The notes under the pieces were generated by a model. The model searched no databases. It saw only the letters and a program-made list of their open reading frames with translations, and was not told the DNA's origin. Source: an uncultured Collinsella sp. (lineage in GTDB: Bacteria; Actinomycetota; Coriobacteriia; Coriobacteriales; Coriobacteriaceae). Taken from it: a DNA stretch of 64,000 nt. Location of the stretch: assembly GCA_900768265.1 (NCBI GenBank), contig CAAGCF010000006.1, positions 18,055 to 82,054 on the forward strand. Reading direction: 5' to 3'. The translations under genes and the position numbers were made by a program. Below are positions 16,963 to 24,948 of this stretch, piece after piece; positions within the stretch are counted from its first letter, which is position 1, and each line of letters opens with the position of its first letter.

Positions 16963-17823
16963 ATGTCTTTTGCCATCATAACCGACTCCACATCGGACAT
17001 CTCCCCCGCCCGCGCCCAAGAGCTCGGCATTTACGTGATTCCGCTGCATGTGATCATCGAGGGCGAGGACCTGCTCGACCAGGTGCAGATTACCGCCGAG
17101 GAGTACGTCGCCCGCATGGCCGGCTCCAAGCAGCTGCCGCACACCTCGCAGCCGAGCGCCGGCGAGTTCAAGGCGCTCTTTGACCGCGTGCGCGCCGACG
17201 ACCACGATAGCGCCATCTTTATCTCGCTATGCAGCGAGTGGTCCGCCTGCTACGCCAACGCCAGCCTGACGGCCGAGACCCACGAACTCGACGTGCGCTG
17301 CATCGATTCGCGCACCGGCTCGGGCGCCGAAGGCCTGCTGGTGGAGTATGCGCTCGCCATGCGCGAGGACGGTCGCAGCCTGGACGAAACCGAGGCGCAG
17401 ATCCGCGCGACGCTGCCCGACGCCCACCTGCTGCTGATTCCCCGCACGCTCGAGAACCTGGTCAAGAACGGCCGCGCACCTAAACTCGCCGGCCAGCTCA
17501 CCCAAATGCTCAACATTCGCCTGGCCGTTTCGCCGGAGTGGAAATCGGGCGAAATCAAGGCCATCAAAAAGGGCCGCGGCGCCAAGCGCATCGTCGCCAA
17601 CACCATGGCTGACTGCCTCGAGTTTTTGACCGAGCACCCAGGCTCAAACGTTCGCGTGCTCACGACCGGCGCCGCCGAGGAGCAAGAGCTCGTCAACCAA
17701 GCGCTAGCAGGCCAAGACTACGTGGATGCCGGCACCGGCCCCATCGGCTGCACCATCGCCACCCACGTAGGCGTCGACGCCATCGCCATCAGCTACTGCC
17801 CCCGCTACCAGCCCATCCACTAG
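16963..17823 (+). CDS. DegV family fatty-acid-binding protein
   Basis: 286 aa from ATG 16963, with AAAGGTG upstream. The N-terminus FAIITDSTSDISPARAQELGI, the motif LPHTSQPSAGEFKALFD with the Thr-Ser that binds the fatty-acid carboxylate, and the central DVRCIDSRTGSGAEGLLVEYAL are DegV (PF02645) hallmarks, as are LIPRTLENLVKNGRAPKL and the C-terminal GPIGCTIATHVGVDAIAI. DegV/FakB proteins present fatty acids to the FakA kinase for incorporation into phospholipid. No fakA is visible here. A second DegV lies at 31188-32078. Confidence 0.92.
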   Translation: MSFAIITDSTSDISPARAQELGIYVIPLHVIIEGEDLLDQVQITAEEYVARMAGSKQLPHTSQPSAGEFKALFDRVRADDHDSAIFISLCSEWSACYANASLTAETHELDVRCIDSRTGSGAEGLLVEYALAMREDGRSLDETEAQIRATLPDAHLLLIPRTLENLVKNGRAPKLAGQLTQMLNIRLAVSPEWKSGEIKAIKKGRGAKRIVANTMADCLEFLTEHPGSNVRVLTTGAAEEQELVNQALAGQDYVDAGTGPIGCTIATHVGVDAIAISYCPRYQPIH

Positions 17824-17836
17824 GGGCACCTTTATC

Positions 17837-17903
17837 AGTTGCGGTGAAATAGGGACTGTTTTTGGCTTATCAGCCGCAAATCAATCCCTATTCCACCGCA
17901 ACT
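17837..17903. repeat. Palindrome of the AGTTGCGGTGA family, copy 1
   Basis: AGTTGCGGTGAAATAGGGA (17837-17855) pairs with TCCCTATTCCACCGCAACT (17885-17903), with one mismatch. A second copy with different inner bases is at 23301-23367. Both lie between convergent genes. Confidence 0.8.
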
Positions 17904-17918
17904 TAGAAGCAGTTCATT

Positions 17919-17984
17919 TGGGACGGGGCTAAAAAGACTGGTATCAAACGTTTCAGATCTGTCTTTTTAGCCCCGTCCCATTTT
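17919..17984. terminator. Bidirectional terminator between convergent genes
   Basis: Perfect 20-bp arms: TGGGACGGGGCTAAAAAGAC (17919-17938) and its exact reverse complement (17961-17980), with a 22-nt loop and TTTTAG after the right arm. It separates the convergent DegV (+) and LOG-family (-) genes. Confidence 0.75.
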
Positions 17985-17991
17985 AGCTACC

Positions 17992-18750
17992 CTACATCAG
18001 CCCGCTCAGGGCAATGTCGACGGCCTCGTTGAGGTCGTCGGTGATGTGCACAAGCTCCGGATCGAGTGGGCTAATCATATCGGCGTCCATCACCGGGCCG
18101 TTGAGCCAGTCGAACAGGCCCCGCCAGTACTCGGTGCCCACCAGCACGAGCGGCATGCGCTTGACCTTGTGCGTCTGCACCAGCGTAAGGACCTCGAACA
18201 TCTCGTCGAGCGTGCCAAAGCCGCCGGGGAACACGATGGCGCCCGAGCTGTATTTGACGAACATGGTCTTGCGCACAAAAAAGTAACGGAAATCCATGCC
18301 GAGGTTCACGTACTTGTTGAGCCCCTGCTCGTGCGGCAGTTCGATACCCAAACCGACCGACTTGCCGTTGGCACTCGCCGCTCCCCTGTTGGCCGCCTCC
18401 ATGATGCCAGGGCCGCCGCCGGTGATAACCGCCACGCCGCGCTGGGCGATCTTGCGGCCGACCGTGCGCGCCGCCTTGTAGAGCGAATCGGTCTTGGGCG
18501 TGCGGGCGCTGCCGAAGATGGTCACTGCAGGACCAAGCTCGGCAAGCGCGCCAAAACCATCGACAAACTCTGCCTGAATGCGCAGCACGCGCCACGGGTC
18601 GGCATGCAGCCAGTCGGTCGAGTCCTCGGGCGCCAGCAGGTTGGCGTAGGTGTTGTCCTTGGGAATCATGGGGCCGCGCATGACCACGGGGCCGCGGCGG
18701 TACGTCTCGTCGTAGGCAGGCTCGCCCTCGACGTTCTCATTCTTAATCAT
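17992..18750 (-). CDS. LOG-family protein (TIGR00730; cytokinin-riboside phosphoribohydrolase-like)
   Basis: 252 aa with Rossmann-type LOG motifs: TIFGSARTPKTDSLY, ITGGGPGIMEAANRGA (111-124) and FPGGFGTLDEMFEVLTLVQTHK (174-195), where PGGxGTxxE is the diagnostic motif with the catalytic Glu. Members hydrolyse nucleoside 5'-monophosphates to base plus ribose 5-phosphate; bacterial homologues probably act in nucleotide salvage. The start is ATG 18750 with GGAGTAACCC upstream. It is transcribed behind tgt but separated from it by a strong terminator. Confidence 0.9.
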   Translation of the reverse strand: MIKNENVEGEPAYDETYRRGPVVMRGPMIPKDNTYANLLAPEDSTDWLHADPWRVLRIQAEFVDGFGALAELGPAVTIFGSARTPKTDSLYKAARTVGRKIAQRGVAVITGGGPGIMEAANRGAASANGKSVGLGIELPHEQGLNKYVNLGMDFRYFFVRKTMFVKYSSGAIVFPGGFGTLDEMFEVLTLVQTHKVKRMPLVLVGTEYWRGLFDWLNGPVMDADMISPLDPELVHITDDLNEAVDIALSGLM

Positions 18751-18765
18751 GGGTTACTCCTATCG

Positions 18766-18815
18766 AGAAAAAGAAAAACGGGCGGGGTCGACGCCATGCG
18801 CCAAACACCCGCCCG
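18766..18815 (-). terminator. Terminator of tgt
   Basis: Minus strand: CGGGCGGG, loop, CCCGCCCG followed by TTTTTCTTTTTC. It lies about 150 nt after the tgt stop and just before the LOG gene start. Confidence 0.8.
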
Positions 18816-18964
18816 AACATCAACTATTCGGTATGGTACCCACGATGCATCAAGTGCTTGCAAGGCATCGGTCATCGGTCGCGCAGACGGTGTTAGCGAA
18901 CGTGATGACCGGCCGGCGCTCTCCCTTTGCCGCTGCCCGCGCTCCGCAAGCGCCCGCGCCGCTC

Positions 18965-20104
18965 TTAGTAATCCACCGCCGCAGGGCTGTTCATCCAGTC
19001 GCTCACGAACGCGCCGTAACGGCCCTCGATAATGGCCTGGCGGGCACGCTGCATAAGGTTGAGCAGGTAGTAGATGTTGTGCATCGACAGCAGAATGCCG
19101 CCGAGCATCTCCTTCTGCGTGACCATGTGGCGAATGAGCGCGCGGCTGTAGCCGCCCGTGCACACCGGGCAGGTGCAGGTGGGATCGATGGGGCCGTCGT
19201 CGTGCGCAAAGCGCGCGTTGCGGAAGTTGAGGCGACCCTCGCTCGAGAACGCCGTGCCCATACGGCCGGTGCGCGTCGGCAGCACGCAGTCGAACATGTC
19301 GATACCCACGCCCACACCGCGCACGAGAGTGGTAGGGTTGCCGACGCCCATGAGGTAGCGCGGCTTGTGCTTAGGCATGTACTCGGAAACCAGCGGCGCC
19401 AGCGTCTCGAACATGGTCTCGTGATCCTCGCCCACCGAATAGCCACCGATACCGTAGCCCGGGAAATCGCCGCACTCCTCCAGATGGCGCAGCGAACGCA
19501 GGCGCAGGTCCAGGTGCATACCGCCCTGAACGATGCCAAAGAGCGCCTGATCGTCGCGGGTATGAGCCTTATAGCAGCGCTCGGCCCACATGCTCGACAG
19601 CTCCACCGCGCGCTCGACGTAGGCGCGCGTGGCGGGATAGCCGGGGCATTGGTCAAGCTGCATGCAGATGTCGGAGCCGAGCTTCATGGCGATTTCCATG
19701 TTGTCCTCGGGCGTCCAGAACACGTGGCGGCCGTCGTAGTCGTTGACGATGAAGCGCACGCCCTCGTCGGTGAGCTTGACGGCATCGTTGTGGCTGAACA
19801 CCTGGAAGCCGCCCGAGTCGGTAAGAATGGGGCCATGCCAGTTCATAAACTTGTGCAGGCCGCCCAGCTCGGCAATGGTGTCCTCGCCGGGACGCATGGA
19901 CAGGTGATAGGTATTGGCAAGCACGATCTGGGCGCCGAGCTGCTTGACGGTCTCGGTGGGGATGCCCTTGACGTTTGCCTTGGTGCCCACGGGCATAAAG
20001 ATCGGCGTCTCGATGTCGCCGTGCGGGGTGTGCAACACGCCGGCACGCGCGTGCGTCGTCGGGTCCTCGGCGATCAGGTCGAATTTAAAAAGGCTCTGGT
20101 CCAT
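18965..20104 (-). CDS. tgt: Queuine tRNA-guanine transglycosylase
   Basis: 379 aa, full length for bacterial Tgt. Motifs: substrate site TDSGGFQVFS (catalytic D96), GIVQGGMH and GYGIGGYSVGE in the preQ1 pocket, nucleophile D272 in DMFDCVLPTRTGRMG, and zinc ligands C310, C312, C315 with H342 in MHNI. It exchanges guanine 34 of GUN-anticodon tRNAs for preQ1. Together with queA and queH nearby (23.7-25.5 kb) it makes up the tRNA-acting steps of queuosine formation. No preQ1 synthesis genes (queC, D, E, F) are in this window. RBS: AAGGAG 8 nt before ATG 20104. Confidence 0.97.
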   Translation of the reverse strand: MDQSLFKFDLIAEDPTTHARAGVLHTPHGDIETPIFMPVGTKANVKGIPTETVKQLGAQIVLANTYHLSMRPGEDTIAELGGLHKFMNWHGPILTDSGGFQVFSHNDAVKLTDEGVRFIVNDYDGRHVFWTPEDNMEIAMKLGSDICMQLDQCPGYPATRAYVERAVELSSMWAERCYKAHTRDDQALFGIVQGGMHLDLRLRSLRHLEECGDFPGYGIGGYSVGEDHETMFETLAPLVSEYMPKHKPRYLMGVGNPTTLVRGVGVGIDMFDCVLPTRTGRMGTAFSSEGRLNFRNARFAHDDGPIDPTCTCPVCTGGYSRALIRHMVTQKEMLGGILLSMHNIYYLLNLMQRARQAIIEGRYGAFVSDWMNSPAAVDY

Positions 20105-20141
20105 AAACTGGAACTCCTTGGTTGCGGTTCATACGCAGACC

Positions 20142-20147
20142 ATTATA
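20142..20147 (-). promoter_or_regulatory. -10 element of the tgt promoter
   Basis: A consensus TATAAT on the minus strand lies 38 nt upstream of the tgt start, with only a weak -35 candidate. It indicates that tgt has its own promoter downstream of the structured element at 20239-20413. Confidence 0.5.
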
Positions 20148-20238
20148 CGAGCAACCAGCAAACCGCACCGACTCGACAGAAACTAGTGCATTAAACGACT
20201 AGTCATTTAAGAACGTCCCCAACGACTACATCCAACAG

Positions 20239-20413
20239 CCAAGGTAACGCCGACGCTTTGTCAACGACAGCGAAAACCCGCCAGAGCGAGCAAGGTGACG
20301 TGAAATGAAAGGGCGCTGACCTTCTGGTCGCGCCCTTGAAATTGAACGTCAGATTGCCGCTCTGGCGGATTTGCAGCGTCGACCCGTTACGGCGTTTGGT
20401 AAAACGCCGTAAC
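20239..20413. ncRNA. Candidate structured element, copy A (covarying with copy B at 23495-23667)
   Basis: About 175 nt. Conserved blocks shared with copy B: CAGCGAAAAC, GAGCAAGGTGACGTGAAA, TGACCTTCTGGTC, ATTGAACGTCAGATTGCCGCT and TTGCAGCGTCGA. The helices differ but stay paired: outer stem CCGCCAGAGCG (20278-20288) with CGCTCTGGCGG (20358-20368); inner stem GGGCGC (20311-20316) with GCGCCC (20330-20335) around GACC-TTCT-GGTC; terminal hairpin GTTACGGCGTTT/AAAACGCCGTAAC (20386-20413). The element lies between the SDR gene and tgt, both on the minus strand. The terminal hairpin ends 2 nt from the SDR stop codon. Which strand is active is unknown; the minus strand is co-directional with its neighbours. 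Confidence 0.6.
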
Positions 20414-20415
20414 AA

Positions 20416-21216
20416 TTAAGGACGCTGGCCCATGCCGCCCTCGAGGGTGACGGTCTCACCGTTCATGTACTTAAAGTCGGGGCCGCAAAGCTGAACGACC
20501 ACGCGGCCGATCTCCTTCTCGACGTCGCCGTAGTGGCCCGCCGGCGGCATGTGAACGTTGGCCTTGAACGCCTCGGGATAGGCATCCTGGAAGTTCTCGA
20601 GCGCAGCGGTCCAAGCAAGCGGGCAAACGATATTGACGTTGATGCCGTCCTTGCCCCACTCGTTGGCGGCGACGCGAGTCAGGCCGCGGATGCCCTCCTT
20701 GGCGGCAGCATAGCTGCACTGGCCATAGTTGCCAAACAGGCCGGCGCCCGAGGCAAAGTTGACCACGGAGCCCTTGGTCTCCTTCAGGTGCGGATAGGCC
20801 TTCTGCATGTACAGATAGGTGGCATACAGACCGGAATAAATGGCCAGGTTAAACTGATCCATGGTGTGGTCGGCGATGGTCACGCCCGAGGCGCTGGCCT
20901 GAGCATTGTTGACGACGGCGTCGATGCGGCCGAACTCCTCAATCGCCTTGTCGATAACGTTCTGCACGACGGCCTCGTTGTCCTGGCCGGCGGAGACATC
21001 AGCCTGAACAGGAAGAACCTTGACGCCGTACTCAGCCTCGAGAGACTCCTTGGCGGCCTCGAGCTTAGCAACGTTGCGGCCGGTGATGACGAGGTTCGCG
21101 CCCTCCTTGGCAAAGGCGATATCGATGCCGTAGCCGATGGAGCCAGCGGAGCCGTCCTTGAGCGTGGCCTTGCCGCCGCCGGTGACGATCACGGTCTTAC
21201 CAGTGAAAAGTCCCAT
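20416..21216 (-). CDS. Short-chain dehydrogenase/reductase
   Basis: 266 aa from ATG 21216, with AAAGGAC upstream. NAD(P)-binding TGGGKATLKDGSAGSIGYGI is an extended version of the TGxxxGxG motif. NNAQASASG is an NNAG-like motif. The catalytic triad is S156 (FASGAG), Y169 and K173 (YAAAK). The C-terminus NGETVTLEGGMGQ is typical of FabG-like SDRs, which reduce or oxidise hydroxyl/keto groups. The substrate cannot be inferred. Some gut actinobacterial SDRs act on bile acids or steroids, but nothing here shows that. The gene lies between a divergent coiled-coil gene and the structured element. Confidence 0.88.
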   Translation of the reverse strand: MGLFTGKTVIVTGGGKATLKDGSAGSIGYGIDIAFAKEGANLVITGRNVAKLEAAKESLEAEYGVKVLPVQADVSAGQDNEAVVQNVIDKAIEEFGRIDAVVNNAQASASGVTIADHTMDQFNLAIYSGLYATYLYMQKAYPHLKETKGSVVNFASGAGLFGNYGQCSYAAAKEGIRGLTRVAANEWGKDGINVNIVCPLAWTAALENFQDAYPEAFKANVHMPPAGHYGDVEKEIGRVVVQLCGPDFKYMNGETVTLEGGMGQRP

Positions 21217-21504
21217 ACAAAGTCCTTTCAAATCGCGACGGGCCTGCCCGTCGACTGCGCGCATCCAACTTCACGCGCCAAAAGCTGAAATGCAACTTTA
21301 GCGGGTTCAAGTGAAAAATAAAGCCCATGGCAGGCGAACGGTGCAACGTCTTTCGGCGAAGGGAATGTCAAGTAAAAATTGGATAGAGCGGCCGAGTTTT
21401 TGTTAACGCAACGAGTCATCGAACACGTTTTGAAACTTTGCTGCGGGGCGCGGGATGTCGGCGCGAGACTTTATCATAGGGTGACGAACAACGATGAGGA
21501 GCAC

Positions 21505-23274
21505 ATGCCTATGACAGACGAGCTGGACCCCCAGACTCAACAGCATATTGATAATTCAGCAGACGTCGCCGCAGATACTGACGCTGCGACCTGCAATGAT
21601 ACCGACATCGACGACGCCACTCTGGATAACGGCGCTGCGACGGAAATCCCTGCGGCCGAAGATGCCGACGAGCAAAACGACGATTCGGCCGCTCAGGACG
21701 ACGCCCCCGAAAAGGACGCCGCTCCGCAAGCAGCGGGCCCCATCGAAGTGTCTTCGGAAGAAGAGCTCGACGCCGTCATGGACTCCATGATGGATGCCGT
21801 CAAGGCGATGAAGGATGCTGTCGCCGATGCCGACGTTGACGCCGAAGAGGAAGAGGCTGCCGAAGCCGCCTCGACCTTTGTACCCGGCGAGACCCCCGTT
21901 GCCGATCAGGGCAGCACTATGCCCTCGTTTCTGCAGCTCGAGCATCCCACGATTGGCGCGGACGCCGTCGACCCGCATGCAGCGGGCTTTTCCGTGATCG
22001 AAGGCGGCACCGGCAATATCGCCGCGCCGCAGACTGCCGATACGAATGCCGCCGAGGCCGCGCACCCGACCACCTCGCATGCCCCCGCCACGAGCTGCGA
22101 CCTGGGGAGCGCCGTTTCAAACACCGCTAACGCCGTGGGCACTTTTATCGCCCAGGGCGCGTCGGCCATGCGCGAGATGAACGCCGCAAAGAAGGCACTC
22201 GCCGATGCCCGCGCCCACCTGTCCGAGCTTGAGCAGCGTATCGCTGACCAGGCAGAGGAGCTCGAGACGCGCCAGGATATCGCAGGCCGCTACGATCAGA
22301 TCGTCGCCGACCAGCGCCAGGCAATCGCCACGGCACAAAAGACCGCTGCGGCCGCCGAGATTGACCGCGATGCCCATGCCGCCAAAGCGACTGAGCTCAA
22401 GGGCCAGCTCGAGCAAATGAAGGCAAAGGACGATGCGACCGAGCTCCGCCTGAAGGCTGCACTCGACGCCGTAGAAGCCCGCGAGGCGAGCTCGCGTGAG
22501 ACCGGCAACCGCCTGGTTCGTCGACTCGAAGATTCCAAGCGCATCCGCGACAAAGTGAAGGCTGAGCGCGATACCGGTGTCGCCGCCGCACGACAAACTG
22601 CCGATGCTACGCGCGCACAGCTCGAGACCTTGCGTCGCGAGTATGCCGAGCTGCAGCGCAACCCTTCGGCAAATCCCGCCAATTACACCGTGCGCACCAG
22701 CGAGCTCTCGATGCAGATCTCCGATGCCGCCGATGCCCTGCGCAAGGCCGAGGAAGACATTCCGCGCGTGACCGCCGATCTTGAGCATTCACTTGCCGCC
22801 GCGGAACAGGCCGTCGAGCAGGCACAGGCCCCCATCGCCGATGCTAAACGCGCGCACCAGGCCGTAACGGCTGAGGCAGATACTGCGCGCGACGAGCTGC
22901 AGTCCGCAAAAACTGCCGCCGCGACGCGCCAGCGAGAGCTGCGCGAAAAGATCGCCACGCAGGACAAGGCACGCCTCGAGCAAGAGCAGGCCATCGCAAA
23001 CGCCCGGGCAGATGCCGCGCATGCGCAGTCGATTATCGAACAGGCGACCGAGGTGCACGACCATCCCGAAATCACCGAATCGCTCGCCGGGTCCTTGGCA
23101 CGCGACAAGGCCGAGCATACCGAGACCGAGCGCGAAGTTGCCCAACTCGAGGCCGCCGAAGACGACGTGCGCAAGCGAACCCGCGACTCACGCGTCAAAT
23201 TCACCGGAGCCATCGCCTGCATCATCGCCGTGATTCTGGTGATCATCGCAATCTGGCTGTTTGCGAGCAAGTAA
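21505..23274 (+). CDS. Tail-anchored coiled-coil protein of unknown function
   Basis: 589 aa from ATG 21505 (GATGAGGA upstream; ATG 21511 is an alternative). Residues 1-~210 are acidic, Ala/Asp/Glu-rich and probably disordered. Residues ~230-560 are a near-continuous heptad-rich coiled coil (AKKALADARAHLSELEQRI, LEQMKAKDDATELRLK and similar). The C-terminus has one hydrophobic helix (FTGAIACIIAVILVIIAIWL) and ends four residues later, so it is a C-tail-anchored membrane protein with a cytoplasmic coiled coil. No enzymatic motif. It might organise the envelope or cell division, but this is speculation. It reads divergently from the SDR gene. Confidence 0.7.
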   Translation: MPMTDELDPQTQQHIDNSADVAADTDAATCNDTDIDDATLDNGAATEIPAAEDADEQNDDSAAQDDAPEKDAAPQAAGPIEVSSEEELDAVMDSMMDAVKAMKDAVADADVDAEEEEAAEAASTFVPGETPVADQGSTMPSFLQLEHPTIGADAVDPHAAGFSVIEGGTGNIAAPQTADTNAAEAAHPTTSHAPATSCDLGSAVSNTANAVGTFIAQGASAMREMNAAKKALADARAHLSELEQRIADQAEELETRQDIAGRYDQIVADQRQAIATAQKTAAAAEIDRDAHAAKATELKGQLEQMKAKDDATELRLKAALDAVEAREASSRETGNRLVRRLEDSKRIRDKVKAERDTGVAAARQTADATRAQLETLRREYAELQRNPSANPANYTVRTSELSMQISDAADALRKAEEDIPRVTADLEHSLAAAEQAVEQAQAPIADAKRAHQAVTAEADTARDELQSAKTAAATRQRELREKIATQDKARLEQEQAIANARADAAHAQSIIEQATEVHDHPEITESLAGSLARDKAEHTETEREVAQLEAAEDDVRKRTRDSRVKFTGAIACIIAVILVIIAIWLFASK

Positions 23275-23300
23275 GCCGGTTGCCAAAAACGCCCCAACGC

Positions 23301-23371
23301 AGTTGCGGTGAGATAGTTCCTGTTTAGCCCTCAAAAAGGCCAATTCAAGAACTATCTCACCGCAACTTTTT
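23301..23371 (+). terminator. Terminator; AGTTGCGGTGA palindrome, copy 2
   Basis: Arms AGTTGCGGTGAGATAGTTC (23301-23319) and GAACTATCTCACCGCAACT (23349-23367) pair perfectly and are followed by T5. They share the outer half of the palindrome with 17837-17903 but have different, still paired, inner bases. It terminates the coiled-coil gene. Confidence 0.75.
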
Positions 23372-23491
23372 GGTGCAAAGGGGTCAGGCTACTTTGCACC
23401 AACTTGGTGCATATAAACCAGTCCCCATTGCGCCAACAACGTTTGCCCAGATAAAACCTGCCAAAATAAACCTGTCCCTTTTTGGCAGGTT
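23369..23491. repeat. Two further perfect palindromes between convergent genes
   Basis: TTGGTGCAAAG (from 23370), 11-nt loop, CTTTGCACCAA; and AACCTGCCAAAA (23455-23466), 13-nt loop, TTTTGGCAGGTT (23480-23491). They sit between the first terminator and the structured element, making the 392-bp gap a stack of independent palindromes. Confidence 0.7.
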
Positions 23492-23494
23492 GAA

Positions 23495-23667
23495 CCACGG
23501 CAACGCCAATGTTTTGGCGTAGTCAGCGAAAACGCCCCTAAGCGAGCAAGGTGACGTGAAAGAGGAGGGCATTGACCTTCTGGTCATGCCCGACGATTGA
23601 ACGTCAGATTGCCGCTTAGGGGCGTTTGCAGCGTCGAGCAGTTACGCGGTTCGTAGAACCGCGTAAC
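23495..23667. ncRNA. Candidate structured element, copy B
   Basis: 173 nt, alignable end to end with copy A. Outer stem GCCCCTAAGCG (23534-23544) with CGCTTAGGGGC (23613-23623); inner stem GGGCAT (23567-23572) with ATGCCC (23586-23591) around the invariant GACC-TTCT-GGTC; terminal hairpin GTTACGCGGTTC/GAACCGCGTAAC (23641-23667). Every helix differs in sequence from copy A yet remains complementary, while single-stranded blocks are nearly identical. The terminal hairpin overlaps by one base the queA stop codon, mirroring copy A next to the SDR stop. Confidence 0.6.
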
Positions 23668-24884
23668 TAACAAATGAGCATCGCATCGCCAAAGCTGAAG
23701 AAGCGGTAGCGTTCCTCGATAGCGGCGGCGTAGGCATCCATGATCTGGTCGCGGGTGGCGAGCGCGCTCACAAGCATCATGAGCGTAGAGCGCGGCACGT
23801 GGAAATTGGTGATCAGCGCGTCGACCACGTGATAGGTCGAGCCGGGCATGAGGTAGAGCTGCGTCGTCGCGTTCTCGCGCACCACGATGTCACCGCGGCC
23901 GAGCGTGTCGGCGCCGTCCTCACGACCCTCAAAATAGCGCGCCGTCACGGCCGGATCGAACACCGGCGCGTCCGCGTCAAACGCGCTCTCGAGCGAGCGC
24001 ACCGCGGTGGTGCCGACAGCAATCACGCGGTGCCCCTCGGCCTTCGCCTTATGCACGGCGTCGACAACCTCCTGCGACACGTGGTAACGCTCGGTGTGCA
24101 TGACGTGCTGCGTGGGGTCGTCCTCCTCCACCAGACGGAAGGTATCAATACCCACCTCGAGCTCGACGGCGGCAAACTTGGCACCCTTGGCCTCGATAGC
24201 GGCCATGAGCTCGGGCGTGAAGTGCAGACCCGCCGTGGGAGCAGCGGCCGAATGCTCCTCCTTCATGGCGTAGACGGTCTGGTACTTCTCGGGGTCGCCC
24301 TCGTAATCGGTAATGTAGGGCGGCAGCGGCACGTGGCCAGCAGCATGGATGGCCTCGTCGAGCGTGCGCGGGTCGCCGGCGGCATTGCAACCGGCCGGCT
24401 CAAAGCGCACCAGACGGCCACCACGGCTATCGGTGACAAAGTCGATGACCTCGGCCGTCAGCACCACGGGAGCCCCCTCGGGCGCATGGGCGCCACCGGC
24501 TCGATACTCAATCTGGGCACCGGGCTTCAGACGCTTGCCCGGCTTGACCAGACACTCCCAAACGTGACCCAGCGGGTCAACATCCTCGCGACGCTTGAGC
24601 AGCAGCGTCTCGACCACGCCGCCCGAGCCGGCCTTGCGACCGATCAGGCGGGCCGGCATCACGCGCGTCTTGTTGATGACGAGCACATCGCCCGGCTCGA
24701 TATAGTCGATGATGTCGCGGAAGATGCGGTGCTCGACGGTGCCGCCATGCTCCAGCGGCGTTCCTGCCTCGGAGCCCTTGCGATCCACCACCAGCAGGCG
24801 GCAGGAGTCGCGCGGCTCGGCAGGCGCCTGAGCGATGAGCTCTTCAGGCAGGTTATAGTCAAAATCATCGGTACGCATAGACAC
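23667..24884 (-). CDS. queA: S-adenosylmethionine:tRNA ribosyltransferase-isomerase
   Basis: 405 aa if started at GTG 24884 (AAGGAGA 8 nt upstream); ATG 24878 (403 aa) is possible but has a long spacing. QueA motifs: FDYNLPEELIAQAPAEPRDSCRLLV at the N-terminus, GDVLVINKTRVMPARLIGRK, EHSAAAPTAGLHFTPELM, VELEVGIDTFRLV, HTERYHVS and the C-terminal LITNFHVPRSTLMMLVSAL. It transfers the ribosyl moiety of SAM to preQ1-tRNA, giving epoxyqueuosine. The product is the substrate of QueH, encoded 65 nt upstream on the same strand, so the two are probably an operon. Confidence 0.96.
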   Translation of the reverse strand: MSMRTDDFDYNLPEELIAQAPAEPRDSCRLLVVDRKGSEAGTPLEHGGTVEHRIFRDIIDYIEPGDVLVINKTRVMPARLIGRKAGSGGVVETLLLKRREDVDPLGHVWECLVKPGKRLKPGAQIEYRAGGAHAPEGAPVVLTAEVIDFVTDSRGGRLVRFEPAGCNAAGDPRTLDEAIHAAGHVPLPPYITDYEGDPEKYQTVYAMKEEHSAAAPTAGLHFTPELMAAIEAKGAKFAAVELEVGIDTFRLVEEDDPTQHVMHTERYHVSQEVVDAVHKAKAEGHRVIAVGTTAVRSLESAFDADAPVFDPAVTARYFEGREDGADTLGRGDIVVRENATTQLYLMPGSTYHVVDALITNFHVPRSTLMMLVSALATRDQIMDAYAAAIEERYRFFSFGDAMLIC

Positions 24885-24948
24885 GTCGGATTCTCCTTAT
24901 ATAGTTAAAGTCCGCTCTACATCCTAGCAGGCTGACGTCCCAAATGAA

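Noticed and set aside
18749..20194. 481-codon plus-strand open frame
   Set aside because: Antisense to tgt, which has every catalytic and zinc residue.
20105..20240. preQ1 riboswitch in the tgt leader
   Set aside because: No preQ1 aptamer-like stem with an A-rich tail was found; only a promoter and the structured element lie upstream.
20416..21216. Bile-acid hydroxysteroid dehydrogenase
   Set aside because: Tempting in a Collinsella-like genome, but the sequence shows only generic SDR motifs and does not resemble the known 7-beta-HSDH N-terminus as I recall it.
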